64,000 nucleotides of DNA from Halomonas elongata (GTDB lineage: Bacteria; Pseudomonadota; Gammaproteobacteria; Pseudomonadales; Halomonadaceae). Below the pieces are notes generated by a model. That model saw only the letters and a list, made by a program, of their open reading frames with translations. It ran no database searches and was not told the origin of the DNA. The stretch lies in the NCBI RefSeq assembly GCF_029081005.1, contig NZ_JAJQTQ010000014.1:54021-118020 (forward strand). Direction: 5' to 3'. The position numbers and the translations under genes were made by a program. Each line of letters begins with the position of its first letter. Positions within the stretch are counted from its first letter, which is position 1. Of this stretch, positions 58,760 to 64,000 are shown in pieces.

Positions 58760-59452
58760 TCAGACCAGCGCGGAATGGTCGACGGTCACACCCGGGCCCA
58801 TGGTGGTGGACAGGGAGACCTTCTTGAAATACACACCCTTGGACGTGCTCGGCTTGAGCTTCTTCAGGTCGGCGATCAGCGCCTCCAGGTTGCCCCGAAT
58901 GGCGGCTGCGTCGAAGTCGACCTTGCCCAGCGTGGTGTGGATGATGCCGTTCTTGTCGGTACGGAAGCGGACCTGACCGGCCTTGGCATTCTTGACCGCA
59001 GTGGCGACGTCAGGCGTCACGGTACCGACCTTCGGGTTCGGCATCAGGCCACGCGGACCGAGAATCTGGCCCAGCTGGCCGACGACACGCATGGCATCCG
59101 GCGAGGCGATGACCACGTCGAAATCGAGCTGGCCTTTCTTGACCTGCTCGGCGAGGTCGTCCATGCCGATGATGTCGGCCCCCGCCTCTTTGGCCGCATC
59201 GGCGTTGGCACCCTGGGTAAAGACGGCGACACGCACGTCCTTGCCAGTGCCGTTGGGCATGACGGTAGCGCCACGCACGACCTGGTCGGATTTCCGCGGA
59301 TCGACACCCAGATTGATGGCGACGTCGACGGATTCCTTGAACTTCACCGCGGAGAGTTCAGAAAGCAGCTCGACGGCCTCGTCCAGGCTGTACGCCTTGC
59401 TCGGGTCGACCTTTTCGCGGAACAGCTTTGCACGCTTGGTCAGCTTAGCCAT
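58760..59452 (-). CDS. rplA: 50S ribosomal protein L1
   Basis: A 230-residue stalk protein that controls E-site tRNA release. The central [20 protein letters not shown] and [19 protein letters not shown] are typical. It lies two bases after rplK; in E. coli L1 represses rplK-rplA translation. Confidence 0.98.
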   Translation of the reverse strand: MAKLTKRAKLFREKVDPSKAYSLDEAVELLSELSAVKFKESVDVAINLGVDPRKSDQVVRGATVMPNGTGKDVRVAVFTQGANADAAKEAGADIIGMDDLAEQVKKGQLDFDVVIASPDAMRVVGQLGQILGPRGLMPNPKVGTVTPDVATAVKNAKAGQVRFRTDKNGIIHTTLGKVDFDAAAIRGNLEALIADLKKLKPSTSKGVYFKKVSLSTTMGPGVTVDHSALV

Positions 59453-59454
59453 GA

Positions 59455-59886
59455 TCAGAGACCCTCCACGTTCAGGCCCATGCTACGGGCGCTACCAGCA
59501 ATGGTGCGCACCGCGGCGTCGAGATCGGCGGCCGTCAGATCCGGTTCCTTGGCCTGGGCGATCTCTTCGAGTTGCTCACGGGTCACGGTGCCGACCTTGC
59601 TCTTGTTCGGCTCGCCGGAGCCGGACTTGATGCCAGCCGCCTTCTTCAGCAGGACCGCCGCGGGCGGGGTCTTGGTGACGAAGGTGAAGCTGCGGTCGGA
59701 ATACACGGTGATGACGACCGGTGTCGGCAGCCCCGGTTCGAGATTCTGCGTTTCGGCGTTGAAGGCCTTGCAGAATTCCATGATATTGACGCCGTGCTGA
59801 CCCAGCGCGGGGCCCACGGGGGGACTCGGATTGGCTTTACCAGCTGCGACCTGCAGCTTGATGTAAGCCTGTACTTTCTTGGCCAT
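59455..59886 (-). CDS. rplK: 50S ribosomal protein L11
   Basis: A 143-residue protein of the GTPase-associated centre. The Pro-rich N-terminal domain ([20 protein letters not shown]) that binds thiostrepton together with rRNA is intact. It is first of the rplKAJL group, 82 bp after nusG. Confidence 0.98.
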   Translation of the reverse strand: MAKKVQAYIKLQVAAGKANPSPPVGPALGQHGVNIMEFCKAFNAETQNLEPGLPTPVVITVYSDRSFTFVTKTPPAAVLLKKAAGIKSGSGEPNKSKVGTVTREQLEEIAQAKEPDLTAADLDAAVRTIAGSARSMGLNVEGL

Positions 59887-59900
59887 GATGGACTCCAGAT

Positions 59901-59925
59901 GGGTAATAGCGCCTTGCGGCTCCCC
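59901..59925 (-). promoter_or_regulatory. Candidate L1 repressor site before rplK
   Basis: On the minus strand GGGGAGCC-GCAA-GGCGC then TATTACCC can fold as GGG/CCC and GCC/GGC stems around an asymmetric loop, 15 bp before the rplK ATG. This is the layout of the L1 binding site on 23S helix 77 and on L11 leaders. Confidence 0.5.
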
Positions 59926-59968
59926 GGGTTAAGCGGCCACCTCGGCGACCGCCACGTTCATGCTCGGG

Positions 59969-60502
59969 TCACTCTTTCTCGACCTGAGCGAATTCCAGCT
60001 CGACGGGCGTGGAACGACCGAAGATGAGCACGCTGACCTGCAGGCGACTCTTGTCGTAGTTGACTTCCTCGACCACGCCATTGAAATCGGCGAAAGGCCC
60101 GTCGATGACACGCACAGACTGCCCCGGCTCGAACATGGTCTTCGGCCGCGGCTGCTCGGTACCATCCTTGACGCGACTGAGGATGGCGTCTGCCTCACGC
60201 TGCGTGATGGGCGCCGGCTTTTCCTTGGTACCACCGATGAACCCCATGACACGCGGGGTTTCATTGACCAGATGCCAAGTATCATCGGCCATTTCCATCT
60301 CGACCAGGACGTAGCCGGGATAGAACTTGCGCTCGCTCTTGCGGCGCTTGCCGTCACGCACTTCAACGACTTCTTCGGTCGGCACCAGAATCTCGCCGAA
60401 GCGGTCCTCCATGCCATACAGCTTCACGCGCTCGTTGAGCGAGCGCATGACATGCTTCTCGAAGCCGGAATAGGCGTGTACGACGTACCAACGCTTGGAC
60501 AT
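59969..60502 (-). CDS. nusG: Transcription termination/antitermination protein NusG
   Basis: A 177-residue NusG. The NGN domain ([20 protein letters not shown]) binds polymerase and the C-terminal KOW domain ([20 protein letters not shown]) binds Rho or S10. ATG at 60502 is used; the open frame extends far upstream without similarity. It follows secE after eight bases. Confidence 0.97.
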   Translation of the reverse strand: MSKRWYVVHAYSGFEKHVMRSLNERVKLYGMEDRFGEILVPTEEVVEVRDGKRRKSERKFYPGYVLVEMEMADDTWHLVNETPRVMGFIGGTKEKPAPITQREADAILSRVKDGTEQPRPKTMFEPGQSVRVIDGPFADFNGVVEEVNYDKSRLQVSVLIFGRSTPVELEFAQVEKE

Positions 60503-60510
60503 GCGGACTC

Positions 60511-60879
60511 CTAACCAATGACGCCGGACATCGCCCAGCCAAGAAGCGTGTCGATGAGCCACAGCATCAGCCCCACCACCAGCACGGCGACCAGCACGAT
60601 GGCGGTCGTCTGAATGGTCTCGGGACGAGTCGGCCAGACAACGCGCTGAATCTCTTTCTTCGCGTTGCGGGCCAGCTCGAGCAGCTCGCGCCCCTTCGTG
60701 GTGGTCAATGCCACCAGCGCCGCCACCACGCTGAGCGCGACGACACCGAGCACACGATAAAGTAGTGCCATGTCGGCAAAGTACGTATTGCCGACCACGG
60801 CCAGAACCAACAGAATAACGACAACCGCCCACTTGAGCCCGTCGTGGCGCGACTCCTGCACCTCGGCGTTATGTTTCAT
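60511..60879 (-). CDS. secE: Preprotein translocase subunit SecE
   Basis: A 122-residue membrane protein with three helices, like the enterobacterial form. The conserved cytoplasmic part [20 protein letters not shown] precedes the last helix. [17 protein letters not shown] is the chosen start. It is transcribed after tRNA-Trp and ahead of nusG. Confidence 0.96.
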   Translation of the reverse strand: MKHNAEVQESRHDGLKWAVVVILLVLAVVGNTYFADMALLYRVLGVVALSVVAALVALTTTKGRELLELARNAKKEIQRVVWPTRPETIQTTAIVLVAVLVVGLMLWLIDTLLGWAMSGVIG

Positions 60880-60951
60880 GACCACGAGACTCCTCAGGGG
60901 CAGCAATCGAAAACAAGACAGTATACGGGATATTGCCAGCCTGGGGAAGAC

Positions 60952-61027
<76 letters not shown>

Positions 61028-61078
61028 GTATGCCTTCAAGGCTCGCCTTTGCAGCGACCCCGAGCGACAGCGGGCGCC

Positions 61079-61107
61079 ATGATAGCGAAAGCCTTCTCGC
61101 CTGGCAA
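61079..61107 (-). promoter_or_regulatory. Promoter of tRNA-Trp-secE-nusG
   Basis: TTGCCA (61107-61102) and TATCAT (61084-61079) with a 17-bp spacer on the minus strand, about 50 bp before tRNA-Trp. It lies just beyond the terminator of the upstream tRNA cluster. Confidence 0.65.
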
Positions 61108-61140
61108 CCCCTCTCGGCACGCTCACCTCCGAGAGAAAAA

Positions 61141-61169
61141 GAAAAGGCGAGCTGCTCGCTCGCCTTTTC
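61141..61169 (-). terminator. Terminator after tRNA-Thr
   Basis: GAAAAGGCGAGC and GCTCGCCTTTTC form a perfect 12-bp stem with five-base loop; the minus-strand transcript continues TTTTTCTCTC. It ends the Tyr-Gly-Thr tRNA transcript where tufB would start in E. coli or Pseudomonas. Confidence 0.9.
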
Positions 61170-61173
61170 GCAA

Positions 61174-61248
61174 TGGAGCTCATGGACGGATTTGAACCGT
61201 CGACCTCACCCTTACCAAGGGTGTGCTCTACCCCTGAGCTACATGAGC
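61174..61248 (-). tRNA. tRNA-Thr (anticodon GGT)
   Basis: 75 nt with encoded CCA. Acceptor GCTCATG/CATGAGC, anticodon loop TTGGTAA, T arm GACGGTTCAAATCCGTC. It is third in the Tyr-Gly-Thr cluster. Confidence 0.96.
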
Positions 61249-61278
61249 ACTGACAATCGGCACCAGGATGCCAAATAT

Positions 61279-61352
<74 letters not shown>

Positions 61353-61398
61353 CTGCCCACTCTTGCGCCATTCTCGCCAGGCGAGCACGGCAGAAACC

Positions 61399-61482
<84 letters not shown>

Positions 61483-61494
61483 AACTGGCGGAGC

Positions 61495-61522
61495 ATTTTA
61501 CAGCTCCAGCTTTCCGTGTCAA
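61495..61522 (-). promoter_or_regulatory. Promoter of the Tyr-Gly-Thr tRNA cluster
   Basis: TTGACA (61522-61517), a 16-bp spacer and TAAAAT (61500-61495) on the minus strand, 13 bp before mature tRNA-Tyr. The consensus -35 fits a stable RNA promoter. Confidence 0.8.
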
Positions 61523-61599
61523 GTGATTGTTTTCTCAATCATCCTGACGAGGCGCTCCAAACCATACGGGATTGCCTCTCCGGAACGCGACGTATTCTG

Positions 61600-62439
61600 T
61601 CAAAGCAGCATGGAGAATGCAAGGCCAGCGCGAATCTTTTCCAGCGCGACTGGCTGCGGCACTCCCGGCGCCCCCGACATTCGCCCGGCACGCTCGGCCG
61701 CGGTCAAGGGAAAGCAAGCCTCGAGGCCGCCATAGACCATGTCAGGCCATACCGCATGCGGAGCCTGAATGCCCCGGGACACCACTCGCGCATCCCCCCC
61801 GGTCACCAGAAGCGGCAATGCGACGCCCTGCTGATCGCAAACCTCGCTATAGATGCGATTCACCGCGCTCACCGCCGCCATGTAGATACCATGATTGACG
61901 GCCTCCACGGTACGCACCCCCGGCTCCAGAAGCTCATCGGCCTCACTGTCCGGGTCAATGGCCACGTTACGGGTACCGAGCTGGAGACTCTCTTTCATCA
62001 AGCGCAACCCGGGCAGGATATAGCCGCCGAGGTGCCGGCCGCCGGGCAGCACGAAATCCATGGTGATGGCACTGCCGCAATCCACCGAGCAGCACCCACC
62101 CGCCAGTTGATAGCCCGCCAGCACTCCCATCCAGCGATCGACCCCCAGTCGCGCGGGATCCTCATAACCATTGGTCACTCCTAGCGCCTCCGGCGTGGAG
62201 CGGGCCACATGAACGCCCCCCACCCGGTGCCTCAGCAGGGTCACCGTGCGAGCAAGCACAGCCTGGCGGGCCACGCTGGAGATGCGAACCGACTCGACCA
62301 CGTCCAGGTCCGGGATATCTGCCCCCGGGCGCCATTCTTCACGGGTCCAGACCGCACCGCGAGAGCGTATCTCGCTACTGTCGGCATCCTTGAGCCGCCA
62401 CTTCGAGAGCGTATTCCCGATATCCAGATCGAGAATCAT
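61600..62439 (-). CDS. coaX: Type III pantothenate kinase
   Basis: A 279-residue kinase of the first step of CoA synthesis. The ASKHA motifs DIGNTLSKW (6-14), LGVDRWMGVLAGYQL, DCGSAITMDFV and GGYILPG are present. It is slightly longer than most family members (about 245-260). Its ATG overlaps the birA stop as ATGA. Confidence 0.94.
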   Translation of the reverse strand: MILDLDIGNTLSKWRLKDADSSEIRSRGAVWTREEWRPGADIPDLDVVESVRISSVARQAVLARTVTLLRHRVGGVHVARSTPEALGVTNGYEDPARLGVDRWMGVLAGYQLAGGCCSVDCGSAITMDFVLPGGRHLGGYILPGLRLMKESLQLGTRNVAIDPDSEADELLEPGVRTVEAVNHGIYMAAVSAVNRIYSEVCDQQGVALPLLVTGGDARVVSRGIQAPHAVWPDMVYGGLEACFPLTAAERAGRMSGAPGVPQPVALEKIRAGLAFSMLL

Positions 62440-63419
62440 ACACGGCCCCGCACGCTGATCTCACCCCCGGAGAGCTTCCACCGCTCGGAAGACTGCCTGA
62501 CCCATAGATTGCCCGACGCATCCACTTGCTCTGCGACAGCGATTTCACGTCGCTCCCCCAGGATGACCTCCACCTCCCGCTCGGCAAATGCATGACGGGC
62601 ATTCCATGCGCTCTGCCAGGCCGCAAAACCCTGATGCTCGAAATCGGCCAACAGCGGCATCAACTGAGCGAGCAGCTCGATCGCCAATTGGTTACGCGCA
62701 AGATCCGGAGCCTGGTCGCGGACCGCTGACACCGGCTGCTCGATACCCTCCCGGAACGCAGCAGACAGGTCGACATTGATACCGATACCTATCACGACCT
62801 CACAAGGTCCAGCAGCATCACCGCTCATCTCCACCAGGATGCCGGCCAGCTTGCCGAGAGCACCCTCCGACGTCTCCAGCAGCACATCATTGGGCCACTT
62901 GAGCCGTGGTGCCACACCATGCGACTCCAGCACTCGGGACAACGCGACGCCGACAGCCAGGCTCAACCCCTCCAGGGCAGCGATACCGGACTCGAAGCGC
63001 CATCCCACCGACAGCATGAGGGTACGCCCCCAGGGGGTCACCCAGGTCCGCCCACGGCGCCCCTTGCCGGCACTCTGCTGCTCGACCAGGCAAACCTCGC
63101 CATGGCCGGCCCCCTGTCCGAAACGATCCCGAAGGAACTGATTGCTCGAGGGCAGCACCTCTTCGACGAACAGCCGCGTAACGCGACGCCTGGCCTCTCG
63201 CGGCAACCCCGCCACGATGGCACTACCGTCGAGCAGCTCCAGGGGTTCGGCCAGGCGATACCCCTGCCCCTTCACCGCTTCCATGGAAATGCCCAGCGAC
63301 TCGAGTTTACGCAACTGTTTCCACACCGCCGCTCGAGAAACACCCAACCGTTCCCCAAGCTGTTCGCCAGAATGGAACTCACCATCGCTCAGCAAGCGGA
63401 TCAGGTCTCCGATGGTCAT
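62436..63419 (-). CDS. birA: Biotin--protein ligase / biotin operon repressor
   Basis: A 327-residue bifunctional BirA. The N-terminal winged HTH (GEQLGERLGVSRAAVWKQLR) covers 15-60. The ligase domain has the biotinyl-AMP loop SAGKGRRGRTW, KWPNDV and IGIGINV, followed by the SH3-like tail. It biotinylates the acetyl-CoA carboxylase carrier protein. The ATG at 63419 is favoured over an upstream TTG. It is coupled to coaX. Confidence 0.95.
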   Translation of the reverse strand: MTIGDLIRLLSDGEFHSGEQLGERLGVSRAAVWKQLRKLESLGISMEAVKGQGYRLAEPLELLDGSAIVAGLPREARRRVTRLFVEEVLPSSNQFLRDRFGQGAGHGEVCLVEQQSAGKGRRGRTWVTPWGRTLMLSVGWRFESGIAALEGLSLAVGVALSRVLESHGVAPRLKWPNDVLLETSEGALGKLAGILVEMSGDAAGPCEVVIGIGINVDLSAAFREGIEQPVSAVRDQAPDLARNQLAIELLAQLMPLLADFEHQGFAAWQSAWNARHAFAEREVEVILGERREIAVAEQVDASGNLWVRQSSERWKLSGGEISVRGRV

Positions 63420-63679
63420 GCACAAGCCCCAACCAAGGAAAACCCATATTCTATCGGAACAGGTCCAGCGCCGGAAATTCGCCTTATCGCTACCTGTACC
63501 ATGACGCTGCGCTTGAACATAAAAACCCCTAGCTTTCAGGGCCCGGAAGATTTTCGGTGCCAGTGCCTGACGCCTCTACGGCCCCTGCGTGGCCTCGAGC
63601 TCGGGCCCGCCAGAGCGGTTCCCGTTGGCGCCCGACGCACGGAGCACATGGCAAGGACGCAGTTCCTCCATTCAGGCAT

Positions 63680-63715
63680 AAAAAAATCCCCCGGGAAGGC
63701 CCGAGGGATTTTTTT
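63680..63715. terminator. Rho-independent terminator, second module
   Basis: AAAAAAATCCC pairs with GGGATTTTTTT, with an inner CGGG/CCCG extension. It is T-rich on both strands and so works in either direction. Confidence 0.85.
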
Positions 63716-63886
63716 GATGTAAATGCCTGACGCCTCGGCGGCCACTTCGTGGCCTTGAGCCTGGGCTCGGGACGCCGCTGCGCGGCTTTCCACCTCGCCC
63801 GTTCGAGCCTGACAAGGCGATGCCTTGTCCGAGCGGCTCTCACCCTACTCTCGCCTGCCAGGAAAGGCCACCGTACAGACATAAAC

Positions 63887-63920
63887 AAAAGCCCCCAACT
63901 CCTTCGGAGCTGGGGGCTTT
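63887..63920 (-). terminator. rRNA operon terminator
   Basis: AAAAGCCCCCAACTCC and GGAGCTGGGGGCTTT form a long stem with a three-base loop, followed on the minus strand by TTTTGTTTATG. It lies 12 bp after the mature 5S end. Confidence 0.9.
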
Positions 63921-63931
63921 CGCTGATGTAA

Positions 63932-64000
63932 GTGCCTGACGATGACCTACTCTCGCATGGGAACTCCCACACTACCATCGGCGCTGAGCGGTTTCACTGC
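63932..64000 (-). rRNA. rrf: 5S ribosomal RNA, 3' part
   Basis: The minus strand reads GCAGTGAAACCGCTCAGCGC, then CGATGGTAGTGTGGGAGTTC, CCATGCGAGAGTAGG and TCATCGTCAGGCAC, the 3' two-thirds of a gammaproteobacterial 5S rRNA. The 5' end is outside the window, so an rrn operon lies to the right, transcribed towards birA. Confidence 0.93.

Larger units (their letters stand above)
63420..63931. other. 512-bp spacer between birA and 5S rRNA
   Basis: No protein gene is supported. It holds two clear terminators, a weaker hairpin (AAAAACCCCT...AGGG near 63521-63541), the birA promoter region (minus-strand TAGAATATGGG near 63455), and the repeated 5S-tail modules described separately. Confidence 0.7.
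63556..63941 (-). repeat. Three degenerate copies of 5S-tail/terminator module
   Basis: GATGTAAGTGCCTGACG (63925-63941, the true 5S tail) recurs as GATGTAAATGCCTGACG (63716-63732) and GGTGCCAGTGCCTGACG (63556-63572). The second and third copies share about 40 further bases (CCTC..CGGCC.CT.CGTGGCCT.GAGC). On the minus strand the first two are followed by strong terminators and the third by a weak hairpin with a T-run. Confidence 0.7.

Overview
The window looks like a chromosomal segment of a moderately halophilic gammaproteobacterium of the Halomonadaceae (Halomonas-like). The reasons are the high GC content, the birA-coaX-tRNA-secE-nusG-rpl-rpoBC-str-S10-spc-alpha gene order, the fabA-fabB pair, and gene products closest to what I know from Halomonas and Pseudomonas. 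The genus is an inference; no database was searched.

Bases 1-30250 are mixed chromosomal genes. From the left: the 3' part of an unrecognised conserved gene with a DUF3726 gene; a beta-alanine catabolic unit (mmsA-type dehydrogenase and beta-alanine--pyruvate transaminase) divergent from a LysR regulator; dkgB; an AraC regulator with a LysE exporter; a TlpA-like thiol-disulfide protein; rapA; a deaminase. Next comes a probable light-responsive block: a TIGR01777 epimerase, a single-domain CbiX chelatase, a MerR/LitR-like regulator and a DNA photolyase, with TGTACA-type operators and a small palindromic MITE-like insertion. It is followed by a PAS-GGDEF-EAL protein, fabA-fabB, an acyltransferase with a degenerate SDR, an arylamine N-acetyltransferase operon behind a SoxR-box-like promoter, ssb, a YajR-type MFS transporter and uvrA.

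Bases 30480-61000, all on the minus strand, hold the complete ribosomal protein and RNA polymerase superblock. In transcription order this is tRNA-Trp-secE-nusG-rplKA-rplJL-rpoBC, then rpsL-rpsG-fusA-tuf, then rpsJ to rpsQ, rplN to rpmJ, and rpsM-rpsK-rpsD-rpoA-rplQ. Good promoters are visible before tRNA-Tyr, tRNA-Trp, rpsL, rpsJ and rpsM, and an attenuator-like hairpin lies between rplL and rpoB. Bases 61000-64000 hold tRNA-Thr, tRNA-Gly and tRNA-Tyr, coaX, birA, and the 3' end of a 5S rRNA whose tail and terminator recur twice more as degenerate modules.

The most unusual signal is in the rpsJ-rplC spacer. The 5' UTR of rplC contains about 55 nt that align without gaps to 23S rRNA domain I (helices 18-20, the region contacted by protein L4) as I remember the E. 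coli sequence, with compensatory stem changes, ending just before the rplC ribosome binding site. The rpsJ leader itself is too short for an E. coli-type S10 leader. This suggests that L4 autoregulation here works by rRNA mimicry inside the operon. Other points of interest are the cobalamin-ligand-less LitR-like regulator, the SoxR-box promoter with a 32-codon coupled ORF, the MITE, and the absence of tufB from its usual place between tRNA-Thr and tRNA-Trp.
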